Source: Dehalococcoidia bacterium (GTDB taxonomy: Bacteria; Chloroflexota; Dehalococcoidia; Dehalococcoidales; RBG-16-60-22). From it: 6,016 bases of DNA. The notes under the pieces were generated by a model, which saw only the letters and a list, made by a program, of their open reading frames with translations, made no database searches and had not been told where the DNA came from. Positions 1-6,013 of the stretch are shown here, one piece after another. A program made the position numbers and the translations under genes. Within the stretch, counting starts at the first letter, position 1, and each line of letters opens with the position of its first letter. Where the stretch lies: assembly GCA_013202615.1 (NCBI GenBank), contig JABMRL010000202.1:1-6016 (forward strand). The letters are read 5' to 3'.

Positions 1-433
1 AATGGGGGGCATCATTGGGGATGTACTCTTCTGGATACCAGTCCTGTGGCCCGAAGCAGGCATTAGAGCTAGCATAGACCACTTTTTTCAATCCAAGAGT
101 CCTTGCCGCCTCGAAGACGTTGATTGTCCCCTCGCAATTAACCCTTAACGCTAGGTAGGGGTTCGAATTTGAAGCCAGCACGAGAAGAGATGCGGTATGG
201 ATGATTTTCTCTACATTGTTTTCCTTGATGGTGCGGAAGAGATGGGGTGGGTCAGTTATCTCACCCGTAACGATTTTTACCGAGTTTTTTATCTCCTCTT
301 CGCTCATCAGCCGCTCTAGGGCACTTCTGTCCGGGAGAAAGTCATATACTATTATCTGCTCACTATCTCTAACTAGGTCACGGACGATGCGCGAGCCGAT
401 AAAACCTGTGCCGCCGGTAACTAAGTAAGTCAT
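1..433 (-). CDS. NAD-dependent epimerase/dehydratase (extended SDR), 3' end cut by window edge
   Basis: The minus strand from the ATG at 433 is open to the window edge and gives 144 residues beginning MTYLVTGGTGFIGSR. The N-terminal Rossmann motif GGTGFIG lies at residues 7-13. The acidic residue ending the second strand (D31 in VYDF) favours NAD over NADP. IIHTAS (77-82), RVNCEGT (97-103) and VYASSNACFG (119-128, with the catalytic-type serine) are the usual landmarks of extended short-chain dehydrogenases such as sugar-nucleotide epimerases. The catalytic YxxxK lies beyond the edge, so roughly half of a typical 310-340 residue protein is missing. A GAGG-type ribosome site sits 7 bases before the ATG. 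Only 43 bases separate it from dctM, so it is probably the last visible gene of the TRAP operon. It could be a sugar epimerase or dehydratase, or an acid-sugar dehydrogenase of the DenD type; the visible half does not decide this. Confidence 0.9.
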   Translation of the reverse strand, partial: MTYLVTGGTGFIGSRIVRDLVRDSEQIIVYDFLPDRSALERLMSEEEIKNSVKIVTGEITDPPHLFRTIKENNVEKIIHTASLLVLASNSNPYLALRVNCEGTINVFEAARTLGLKKVVYASSNACFGPQDWYPEEYIPNDAPH

Positions 434-476
434 CCCTGTCCCTCTCTCTTAAAATTTTAAACATGCGATTAATTCG

Positions 477-1790
477 CTATTTTATCATCATACCAGGAAG
501 CCAAGTGGCTATTGGGGGGAATACTATACATAGAATCCAGGCTAGTGTGATAAGGGCAACAAAAGGCAAAACAGACCGGTAGACATCCGCCATGGTCACG
601 CCCGGATGGCCTAATCCCTTGAAATAGAATAGGTTTACACCGAAGGGAGGGGTGATAAAGCCAATCAACATATCCATAGTGAAGATGAAGCCAAACCATA
701 GCATGTCAAAGCCAAGCTCCCTGACTATGGGAGCAAAGATGGGGATACAGATTATGGCAATAGCGGTAGCATCCATAAACATCCCCATTATATATACTAT
801 GACCAGCATCAAGATCAGGACGAACCAACGGCTTGCCGCCCCTGCTATCAGAATTTCAGCAATGAAGTCCTTAACCCCTGTCAGGCCAAGCATTACGGAA
901 AAGGCCGACCCCCCAAGAATGATCCAGAAAATCATGGCATTCACCCTTAAAGACGTCAATACCGCTTCTTTCATGTTCTTCCAGTTCAGATTGCGGTAGA
1001 TAGCAGCAATTACCAAAGCACCGAAGGCACCCACACCACCGGACTCACTGGGAGTGGCAATTCCACCGTAAATCCCTCCCAGGACTAAAACTATCAGTAA
1101 TATTGGAAGCAGCACACCACGGAAGCTGACAAATTTCTCTCGCCAGTTCGCTCGCTCGGCGAGCGGTATAGGCGGGCCGAGTGCCGAATTACGCAAACAT
1201 CTTGCCCCTATGTAAAGAATGAAAAGGAAGGATACCAGCAAACCGGGAAAAACTCCGGCAAAAAAAAGCTTCCCTATGGAAATACCACTGAGCCCGGCAA
1301 CGATAATCATCGGAATGCTCGGTGGAATTAGAGGGCCCAGACATCCTCCCGCTGGAATGCATCCCATGGCCATGTCTTTACTGTAACCCCGTTTTCTCAT
1401 CTCAGGGTAGGCCAGTATTCCCATGGTTACCGTAGACGTTGCCGCTACCCCGGTCATAGCCGCCATTAGGGTTGAGATAACCACTGTACCCATCGCCAGC
1501 CCACCCCTTAAACCGGCCATCCACTTGTACATCGTCTCATACAGGGCGCTGCCAACGCCTGAAACCTGGAGTATAGCGGCCATGAAGATAAACATAGGAA
1601 GGGCTATAAAAAAGTCTGTGGTTGTGGAAACCAAGGCGACCGAGGCGAGTGAAGTTAGTGCCGCCGATCCAACCCAGATGACGATACCGAATACAGCAAT
1701 GGCTAGCAGGCAGAAAGCGATCGGAAAGCCTGTGGCTACCAGCAACAGGAGGGAGGCCACTATTATCAGAGTTATCGTTCCGATATCCAT
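477..1790 (-). CDS. dctM: TRAP transporter large membrane subunit (DctM)
   Basis: This 437-residue, very hydrophobic protein has the length of the DctM family and about 12 membrane segments. DctM is the sodium-coupled transport subunit of tripartite ATP-independent periplasmic (TRAP) carriers. Family landmarks are AAMTGVAATSTVTMG (110-124), GPLIPPSIPMI (152-162) followed by SIGKLFFAGVFPGLL, GGIYGGIATPSESGGVGA (238-255), and MDATAIAIICIPIFAPI then GFITPPFGVNLF (339-388). The reading frame stays open to 1982, but the 64 extra upstream residues lie out of frame inside dctQ and resemble no DctM N-terminus. The ATG at 1790 gives the normal MDIGTITLIIVASLLLL first helix. Its A is also the last base of the dctQ stop codon (TAATG), so the two genes are probably translationally coupled. 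The transported substrate is unknown. Confidence 0.97.
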   Translation of the reverse strand: MDIGTITLIIVASLLLLVATGFPIAFCLLAIAVFGIVIWVGSAALTSLASVALVSTTTDFFIALPMFIFMAAILQVSGVGSALYETMYKWMAGLRGGLAMGTVVISTLMAAMTGVAATSTVTMGILAYPEMRKRGYSKDMAMGCIPAGGCLGPLIPPSIPMIIVAGLSGISIGKLFFAGVFPGLLVSFLFILYIGARCLRNSALGPPIPLAERANWREKFVSFRGVLLPILLIVLVLGGIYGGIATPSESGGVGAFGALVIAAIYRNLNWKNMKEAVLTSLRVNAMIFWIILGGSAFSVMLGLTGVKDFIAEILIAGAASRWFVLILMLVIVYIMGMFMDATAIAIICIPIFAPIVRELGFDMLWFGFIFTMDMLIGFITPPFGVNLFYFKGLGHPGVTMADVYRSVLPFVALITLAWILCIVFPPIATWLPGMMIK

Positions 1791-2320
1791 TACTTGCTTT
1801 CCGGCCCGGGGTGGATAACAAACATTAGGTCGCGGATAAACTTGACCGTCCCTTGAAGCAGAACCAGAAGAACTCCCAGCACAATTATCGTCTTGTAGGG
1901 GTATATGATGGGCAGAAGGGCTGAAAAAGAGTACCGTTCCTTCCATACCCAGGAATCCCAGGCGGCTATGCCTGTTTTCCACAGCAGCGCACCGATACTG
2001 CCTATAAATATGGGAAACAGAATCAGGTCTATTATCGTCCGTTTTCTTGGAGAGAGACGTGACACTAGCGTGTCAACCCCGATGTGGCTTTGATGAAGTA
2101 AGCAGTAACCCCCCCCCAACATTATCAGCGTGCCCATAATCTGGATATTTACATCTATGTAAAACCAGGGATTCCTCAGGACATACCGGGTGAACACATC
2201 CGCCACTACCAAAAGCGTGAAGGGGATAAATAGCCAGGCAACAATTCGGCCCGTCCTCTCGTTTATGGCATCGATAAGGCGACAGAAGTCGCCCAGTTTT
2301 TTATGCTCAGTAATCTGCAT
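1790..2320 (-). CDS. dctQ: TRAP transporter small membrane subunit (DctQ)
   Basis: This 176-residue protein has four predicted membrane helices (about 26-44, 57-75, 97-118 and 139-160), as in DctQ, the small subunit that forms the membrane part of the TRAP carrier with DctM. Typical features are the FTRYVLRNPWFY stretch after helix 1 and the HQSHIGVDTLVSRLSPRKR loop after helix 2, where 'hVDtl' and a following basic cluster are conserved. A TTG at 2329 would add three residues, but the AAGGA at 2332-2336 lies only 2 bases from it and 11 bases from the ATG at 2320, so I chose the ATG. The 3' end overlaps dctM by one base. Codons 68-71 contain nine consecutive Gs (complement of 2109-2117). The frame is intact on both sides of the run, so the gene appears functional as read. 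Confidence 0.95.
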   Translation of the reverse strand: MQITEHKKLGDFCRLIDAINERTGRIVAWLFIPFTLLVVADVFTRYVLRNPWFYIDVNIQIMGTLIMLGGGYCLLHQSHIGVDTLVSRLSPRKRTIIDLILFPIFIGSIGALLWKTGIAAWDSWVWKERYSFSALLPIIYPYKTIIVLGVLLVLLQGTVKFIRDLMFVIHPGPESK

Positions 2321-2410
2321 TACACTCAAGGTCCTTGATCTGCCGCGCTATACCACACTTAAGCTTGACTTGCGAATGGTAAAATCATGCAACAATGTAA
2401 AATGATTTGG

Positions 2411-2452
2411 GAGTGAGACGTGAACAAGATTAACCCCATTCACGTCTCACTC
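2411..2452 (-). repeat. Perfect 14-bp inverted repeat between dctP and dctQ
   Basis: GAGTGAGACGTGAA (2411-2424) and TTCACGTCTCACTC (2439-2452) are exact reverse complements around a 14-base loop, about 25 bases after the dctP stop codon and 90 bases before dctQ. In the transcript this forms a long stem. No U-run follows it in either direction, so it is not a standard intrinsic terminator. In other binding-protein operons such intercistronic hairpins protect the 3' end of the receptor message or partly stop transcription, giving more receptor than membrane subunit. That role is inferred here. Confidence 0.8.
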
Positions 2453-2475
2453 GTCTCGTGTCTTACTAGATCCTA

Positions 2476-3591
2476 CTATAACTTGCCATGCTCTCTCATC
2501 TGCGCTTTTATCGAGTCGAGCAACGCTTGACACCTCGGACTCGCCTTAGCAAATTCAGGCCAAATCTTCTCTTCAGCCATCTTCCTCAGTTCCAACACCT
2601 CCGTTTCGGGCCAGCTGTAAAGTGTCACTCCAGCTTGCCCAGCGACATACTTCATGCTCTGGCGGGAAAGGTAAGTAGCTGCAGCCATGTAGTATTTGCT
2701 GTCTCTGCTGACGATTGCCTTTATGTCGTCAGGTAGAGCCTGAAACGCATCCATGTTCATAAGTACGCTATCGTTAACGATGAAGGTACTTGGATAGGCG
2801 ACATAACCTGAGACGACCTCTTTCAGATTTGAGTCCTCAAGGGCGTGGATACCCAGTGTAGCCCCCTCAACCGTACCCAGCTTCAGCGCCTGATACGCTT
2901 CGGCATAAGGTATGGCTACCGGGAGCCCTCCAATGGCCTCAATATATTTCACCTGCGCGCCATAAACCCTTATCTTCCTGCCCGCTACATCCTTGTAGCT
3001 CTCGCACGGGAACATGACCGCCAAGTTCAGAGGGAAATCCTCGAGAGAAGGTATGTGAGTCACATTGTGCTCATTCCAGGCCTCTTCCGCCATCTCGTAA
3101 CCTCCCCTCTGATAATACCATTCATACCCTTCGGCGGCATCGGTCCAGGCAAAATGCAGGCCTCCGAGTATGTAGGCTTCCGGCATTACCCCTCCGGCAT
3201 AACCTGTGCTGGTGAAAGCAGCCTCAATGGTACCCTTGCCTATGTTGGTAAGCACTTCGGCATTAGGAAAAGCCGAGTTGGGTGCCACTACATTGATTGT
3301 AAGCCGCCCGCCGGTAGCCTCCGTAACCCAATCAGCCCAACCTTCCTCATGCCAGCCCTTCATTACATAAGGTTCATAGGGCCCGAAAAGGGGAGCTTCT
3401 GACAGGATGCGCTGCATCGTCCACACTATTTTTTCTGGCGGCGCAGCCGGAGCTGGTGCGGGAGCCGGTGCGGGAGCCGGTGCTGGAGCTGGTGCCGGTG
3501 CTGGAGCTGGAGCAGGTGCTGCACACGCCATAAGAAGACTTCCAATCAAAAAGACCATTGCAAACAAGACTAACAACGTTCTTCTATGCAC
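2476..3591 (-). CDS. dctP: TRAP transporter substrate-binding lipoprotein (DctP family)
   Basis: This 371-residue extracytoplasmic receptor captures the substrate and delivers it to DctQM. The start is GTG at 3591, set by AGGAGG 8 bases upstream. MHRR and a hydrophobic stretch lead to the lipobox LMAC with Cys23, so the mature protein should be lipid-anchored. Residues 25-48 are twelve Ala-Pro dipeptides, a stiff tether, and the DctP fold begins near residue 54. Family marks are the WVTEATGGRLTINV segment (88-101), GRKIRVYG (204-211) with Arg208 at the place of the conserved arginine that pairs with the substrate carboxylate, and PYAEAYQALKLGTVEGA (228-244). The first gene of the dctPQM group, it lies 149 bases downstream of iclR. 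No good sigma-70 promoter is visible, but a tandem repeat lies upstream. The conserved arginine favours a carboxylate ligand, which cannot be named. Confidence 0.96.
   Translation of the reverse strand: MHRRTLLVLFAMVFLIGSLLMACAAPAPAPAPAPAPAPAPAPAPAPAPAAPPEKIVWTMQRILSEAPLFGPYEPYVMKGWHEEGWADWVTEATGGRLTINVVAPNSAFPNAEVLTNIGKGTIEAAFTSTGYAGGVMPEAYILGGLHFAWTDAAEGYEWYYQRGGYEMAEEAWNEHNVTHIPSLEDFPLNLAVMFPCESYKDVAGRKIRVYGAQVKYIEAIGGLPVAIPYAEAYQALKLGTVEGATLGIHALEDSNLKEVVSGYVAYPSTFIVNDSVLMNMDAFQALPDDIKAIVSRDSKYYMAAATYLSRQSMKYVAGQAGVTLYSWPETEVLELRKMAEEKIWPEFAKASPRCQALLDSIKAQMREHGKL
3448..3519 (-). repeat. (Ala-Pro)12 coding repeat in dctP linker
   Basis: Twelve alternating Ala and Pro codons follow the lipobox cysteine and one alanine. 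Third positions vary, but a 12-base unit (GCACCGGCTCCC on the coding strand) occurs twice in direct succession, which suggests expansion by slippage. At the protein level this is a low-complexity extended tether between lipid anchor and binding domain. Confidence 0.95.
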
Positions 3592-3599
3592 AGTAATAA

Positions 3600-3605
3600 C
3601 CTCCT
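3600..3605 (-). promoter_or_regulatory. Ribosome binding site that sets the GTG start of dctP
   Basis: The coding strand reads AGGAGG, full complementarity to the 16S rRNA tail, 8 bases before the GTG at 3591. No ATG lies in frame before the signal peptide, so this site supports GTG initiation. Confidence 0.88.
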
Positions 3606-3636
3606 ATTTGTTAACAAACTTTGAGTATGAAATTCC

Positions 3637-3675
3637 GCCTTTCGAAACTGATCACTGCCTTTCGAAACTGATCAC
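3637..3675 (-). promoter_or_regulatory. Tandem 19-base direct repeat upstream of dctP, probable operator
   Basis: The coding strand carries GTGATCAGTTTCGAAAGGC twice, identical in all 19 positions, at 3655-3637 and 3675-3657, with one base between (period 20). Each copy contains two palindromes, TGATCA and TTTCGAAA. The pair lies 46-84 bases before the dctP start codon, where an activator or repressor would act, and just downstream of the gene for an IclR-family regulator. Two equal sites two helical turns apart would place bound dimers on the same face of the DNA. The repeat is directly visible; its use by the adjacent IclR protein is inferred. Confidence 0.7.
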
Positions 3676-3740
3676 CCCCTTTTCAACCCATTATTTATGA
3701 ATACATCTATCTCTAAATTTCTCGTTATCTGAGTAGTTGG

Positions 3741-4571
3741 CTATTGTTCGTGTCGTTTCCAAAGGTCAATCATCTCGTTAACATTCTTAACAATCATGTC
3801 TCCGCGCATATTGCCAAGACGGTAACTGATAAGACTGGCCCCCAGTTTTACTAGCTTATCCAGATGCATCTTCGTTATCTTAGATTCCCCAAGTATCGGT
3901 TCTGCTATGACCAATGAGGCTGCTGCCTTGCCAGTGGCATCGCGTATGACGGAAGCAACCGATTCAATCCCATCAATATATTCCTCGCTGGCGTATGCTA
4001 AACCAGTTTTTCTAATTTCTTTTAACTCTTGTTTTAATTGTGTCTTATTTGAAATTGTTTTAGCTGTTAATTGTTTTAGTCGTTCCTCGGGGTAAAAATT
4101 GTCTATTTCTTCCTCGCTCAACTCGCTTAATAATGCTTTGCCGCCTGCAGATGCGTAAGCAGGAAAAACCGAGCTTATATGTGCTGCCCATCGAAAACCC
4201 GTTTTCCTTTCTTCTCTCATAAGGAGCATAATACCTCCCCTGCTATCTGACACGTTGACAGCGATAACCTCCCCCGTTAATTCATTTATCTTCCTCACCA
4301 CCGGGCTTGCTGACTTATATATATCGTTATTTTCTATGTATATGCTTCCCAGCGCATAAAGTTCAATTCCAATAGTATATACGTGCCTATTATTATCTTT
4401 ATGCAGTAGATTTTCTCTAGATAAGGTCTCAAGTAAGCGGTGTGCTGTTACCCTGTGCATGCCAACCTTGCTCGCCACCTCGCTTGTTTTAAGTTCTGGC
4501 GTTTCCGTCGTAAAGCACTTCAACACTGCTATCGCTTTGTCTAAAGATTTAAAGTATCGCTGTATTGGCAT
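3741..4571 (-). CDS. IclR-family transcriptional regulator
   Basis: This 276-residue protein has the two-domain IclR layout. The N-terminal winged helix-turn-helix spans about residues 8-70 (SLDKAIAVLKCF, then LKTSEVASKVGMHRVTAHRLLETL with the recognition helix near 39-50, then the wing at NRHVYTIG). The C-terminal effector domain spans about 85-255, with YASAGGKALLSELSEEE and GLAYASEEYIDGIESVASVIRD as family marks. It is slightly longer than most members owing to a C-terminal tail of about 20 residues. The ATG at 4571 is the first in frame after a stop, and no Shine-Dalgarno sequence is visible before it. It has its own strong promoter with a repeat over the predicted start of transcription. 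It probably controls the dct genes downstream, reading through into them or binding the repeat before dctP. By hand count its GC is about 42%, against about 52% in dctP. Confidence 0.93.
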   Translation of the reverse strand: MPIQRYFKSLDKAIAVLKCFTTETPELKTSEVASKVGMHRVTAHRLLETLSRENLLHKDNNRHVYTIGIELYALGSIYIENNDIYKSASPVVRKINELTGEVIAVNVSDSRGGIMLLMREERKTGFRWAAHISSVFPAYASAGGKALLSELSEEEIDNFYPEERLKQLTAKTISNKTQLKQELKEIRKTGLAYASEEYIDGIESVASVIRDATGKAAASLVIAEPILGESKITKMHLDKLVKLGASLISYRLGNMRGDMIVKNVNEMIDLWKRHEQ

Positions 4572-4591
4572 ATTGGTTATTTATTGTAGCA

Positions 4592-4622
4592 TAAATGGAT
4601 ACTGGGTATCTTATATGGATAC
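4592..4622 (-). promoter_or_regulatory. Repeated GTATC/GATAC element over the iclR transcription start, probable autoregulatory operator
   Basis: ATGGATAC occurs at 4595-4602 and again at 4615-4622, exactly 20 bases apart, within an 11-base repeat TAWATGGATAC that differs at one position. Between them lies an inverted copy, GTATC at 4606-4610, giving GATAC-3-GTATC-7-GATAC. The last copy abuts the -10 box and the block covers the predicted +1, a position typical for repression. IclR proteins often repress themselves. A three-part site of two inverted copies plus one direct copy is known for the IclR member PcaU, so the architecture fits; the binding itself is inferred. Confidence 0.55.
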
Positions 4623-4651
4623 AATATATAGAAAATTATATCTTTTGTCAA
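4623..4651 (-). promoter_or_regulatory. Sigma-70 promoter of iclR
   Basis: On the coding strand TTGACA (4651-4646) is followed after 17 bases by TATATT (4628-4623), five of six matches to TATAAT. Transcription should begin near 4616, leaving a leader of about 45 bases before the ATG at 4571. The surrounding DNA is AT-rich. Confidence 0.8.
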
Positions 4652-4749
4652 GTCTTCGGGCTTGGATTTTGGAAAAATAAAAATGACTTGAAAAATTTAG
4701 CGCAAAAGCTCGTTACCTGAACTCATCACCTTCCAACCTTAGATGATGT

Positions 4750-5634
4750 CTATTGTTCAGTCCAAGAAAGACCATAGTCATAAAATGACCGCTCAACACC
4801 GGGGAAAAACCGGAAGGCATCCAGCTGGGAGACCAGTCCCGCAATAGGAACAAGCTGTCCTACATCTTTAGCCATTTTCAACACAAGTGCCATATCTTTT
4901 TGTATGCCCAGCCAAAGTGGCCCCTTCTTACCTTCACAGTATTCTGTCACGAGCTCCTGTATAAGGTCCCAATTCTCTACCGCCCAGCTATTACCTGAGC
5001 TTACTTTAACTACATCGAGAAGATTCTCGGGTTCAAGACCAACTCTACGCGCCAGCGCAAGTCCCTCTGCCAGAACGGCTAGATTGAGAATATGCAGGAA
5101 GTTATTTACCAGCTTGCAAGTCTCTCCCATTCCGGCACTTCCAAGATAATATATGTTCTTCCCCATCGCTTCGAATATAGGGCGGCATTCCTTAAAAGCT
5201 TCCTTGTCCCCACCAACCATAATGGTTAGAGTTCCGGCTTCTGCACCGGGCCTCGCTCCGCTTACCGGAGCGTCTAGAAGTCTGATACCCCTTTCTTTAC
5301 CCTCAGCCGCTATCCTCTGACAGTGAAGAGGGCCAATGGTGCTGCAAATGACGAAAATCGACCCTTCTTTTGCCCCTTCCCAGACCCCTGTTTCCCCATA
5401 GATGACAGCGTCTATTTGAGCGTCATCACGAACCATAGCAATAGTTACGTCGTTTACCCTCGCTGCTTCCTTGCATGTATCGACACTCTTGGCGCCTAAT
5501 GCCTTCAACTCCTGAACGGGTTTCTCCATTACATCGTAAACTGTAAGGTCAAAGCCCTTCTTTACCAGATTCTGGGCCATACGTGCTCCCATAACGCCCA
5601 GCCCAATAAAACTCACCCCTTTTTTAGCTATCAC
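4750..5634 (-). CDS. 3-hydroxyisobutyrate dehydrogenase-family (beta-hydroxyacid dehydrogenase) oxidoreductase
   Basis: This 294-residue enzyme belongs to the family that oxidises beta-hydroxyacids, including 3-hydroxyisobutyrate, tartronate-semialdehyde reductase and L-threonate dehydrogenase members. With the GTG start, the Rossmann motif FIGLGVMGARMAQNL is at residues 9-23. D34 in TVYD favours NAD. The substrate-binding signature DAPVSGARPGAEAGTLTIMVGG is at 121-142, with A127 where most relatives have glycine. The catalytic lysine is K174 in GMGETCKLVNN, and the C-terminal helical domain contains the conserved QKDMAL segment. An ATG at 5652 would add six residues but has no ribosome site and lies about 14 bases from the predicted transcript start; AGGAG 7 bases before the GTG at 5634 decides for the shorter form. 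It has its own strong promoter and precedes iclR by 178 bases with no terminator I can see. The exact substrate is unresolved. Confidence 0.94.
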   Translation of the reverse strand: MIAKKGVSFIGLGVMGARMAQNLVKKGFDLTVYDVMEKPVQELKALGAKSVDTCKEAARVNDVTIAMVRDDAQIDAVIYGETGVWEGAKEGSIFVICSTIGPLHCQRIAAEGKERGIRLLDAPVSGARPGAEAGTLTIMVGGDKEAFKECRPIFEAMGKNIYYLGSAGMGETCKLVNNFLHILNLAVLAEGLALARRVGLEPENLLDVVKVSSGNSWAVENWDLIQELVTEYCEGKKGPLWLGIQKDMALVLKMAKDVGQLVPIAGLVSQLDAFRFFPGVERSFYDYGLSWTEQ

Positions 5635-5641
5635 CTTCTGA

Positions 5642-5646
5642 CTCCT
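5642..5646 (-). promoter_or_regulatory. Ribosome binding site that decides the dehydrogenase start
   Basis: The coding strand has AGGAG at 5646-5642, 7 bases before GTG at 5634. This site lies inside the six codons that the upstream ATG at 5652 would add, and that ATG has no comparable site. GTG initiation is therefore preferred. Confidence 0.7.
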
Positions 5647-5672
5647 TTCCATGATTGCATCAGTGTGAGTTA

Positions 5673-5700
5673 ATTATAGCCATGCGTCTGTGTTTGTCAA
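5673..5700 (-). promoter_or_regulatory. Consensus sigma-70 promoter of the dehydrogenase gene
   Basis: Both hexamers are exact on the coding strand: TTGACA (5700-5695), a 16-base spacer, and TATAAT (5678-5673). Transcription should start near 5666, giving a leader of about 32 bases to the GTG at 5634. An exact consensus suggests strong, perhaps constitutive or repressor-controlled, expression. Confidence 0.85.
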
Positions 5701-5787
5701 CAACTCCAGTAAACCAAATAAATTATAGAGACTCGAACTACAAAAGATGACAAGCAACATAGCTCCTGCAAACAGAACAATCCGTCA

Positions 5788-5799
5788 GATTGTGCAATC
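5788..5799. repeat. Short inverted repeat upstream of the zinc-ribbon gene promoter
   Basis: GATTG-TG-CAATC is a perfect 5-bp inverted repeat about 11 bases upstream of the -35 box at 5811. A related string, GATTGCATCAGTG, occurs at 5653-5665 next to the divergent dehydrogenase start (compare GATTGTGCAATCAGTG at 5788-5803). It could be a small operator, but a repeat this short may arise by chance. Confidence 0.3.
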
Positions 5800-5810
5800 A
5801 GTGGAGGCTA

Positions 5811-5839
5811 TTGACATTACAAGAAAAATAATCTATCAT
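5811..5839 (+). promoter_or_regulatory. Sigma-70 promoter of the small zinc-ribbon gene
   Basis: TTGACA (5811-5816), a 17-base spacer and TATCAT (5834-5839, five of six matches) form a good promoter. Transcription would begin near 5846, about 27 bases before the ATG at 5873, with the ribosome site AGGAGG in between. Confidence 0.8.
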
Positions 5840-5872
5840 CCACTCCAAGAATATTAATAGGAGGTAAACTCA

Positions 5873-6013
5873 ATGCAAGCATACTGTATGAAATGCCGTG
5901 CCAAGAAGGAGATGAAAGATCTGGAGTCTGTTACTTTAAAGAATGGCAGGACGGCAACACAAGGTACATGTTCTTCATGCGGCACAAAAATGTTTAAAAT
6001 TGGAAAAGCGTAG
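5873..6013 (+). CDS. Small zinc-ribbon protein, DUF5679-like
   Basis: This complete 46-residue protein starts at the ATG at 5873 and ends with TAG at 6011-6013. AGGAGG at 5859-5864 lies 8 bases before the start and a good promoter precedes it, so the gene is real despite its size. It has two CxxC knuckles, C5-MK-C8 and C33-SS-C36, expected to bind one zinc ion, with a basic middle containing VTLKNGRTATQG. The pattern matches my memory of DUF5679, small proteins common in Chloroflexota and some other bacteria, whose function is not established. It is transcribed away from the dehydrogenase, with 238 bases between the two start codons, and has no evident tie to the TRAP genes. A nucleic-acid-binding or protein-binding role is possible for such ribbons but is not shown by the sequence. 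Confidence 0.9.
   Translation: MQAYCMKCRAKKEMKDLESVTLKNGRTATQGTCSSCGTKMFKIGKA

Noticed and set aside
1791..1982. 64-residue N-terminal extension of dctM in the same open frame.
   Set aside because: It lies out of frame within dctQ, has no membrane or family character, and the TAATG junction gives a normal DctM start at 1790.
2345..2375. Possible internal promoter for dctQM (TTCGCA-18-TATAGC on the minus strand).
   Set aside because: Each hexamer matches only four of six positions, too weak against background in AT-rich intergenic DNA.
2845..3402. 185-codon open frame on the plus strand, antisense to dctP.
   Set aside because: It is a shadow of the dctP reading frame: no ribosome site or family resemblance was seen, and the dctP frame explains the codon pattern.
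3407..3700. Plus-strand frame encoding a Gly-Ala repeat.
   Set aside because: It is the reverse-strand reading of the Ala-Pro linker of dctP and has no independent support.
4649..4664. CAAG-TCTTCGGG-CTTG inverted repeat as a terminator after the dehydrogenase gene.
   Set aside because: The stem has only four pairs, it overlaps the iclR -35 box, and no U-run follows the stem.
5722..5727. A second exact TATAAT on the minus strand upstream of the dehydrogenase promoter.
   Set aside because: No acceptable -35 hexamer lies 15-18 bases upstream of it, whereas the downstream TTGACA-16-TATAAT is complete.
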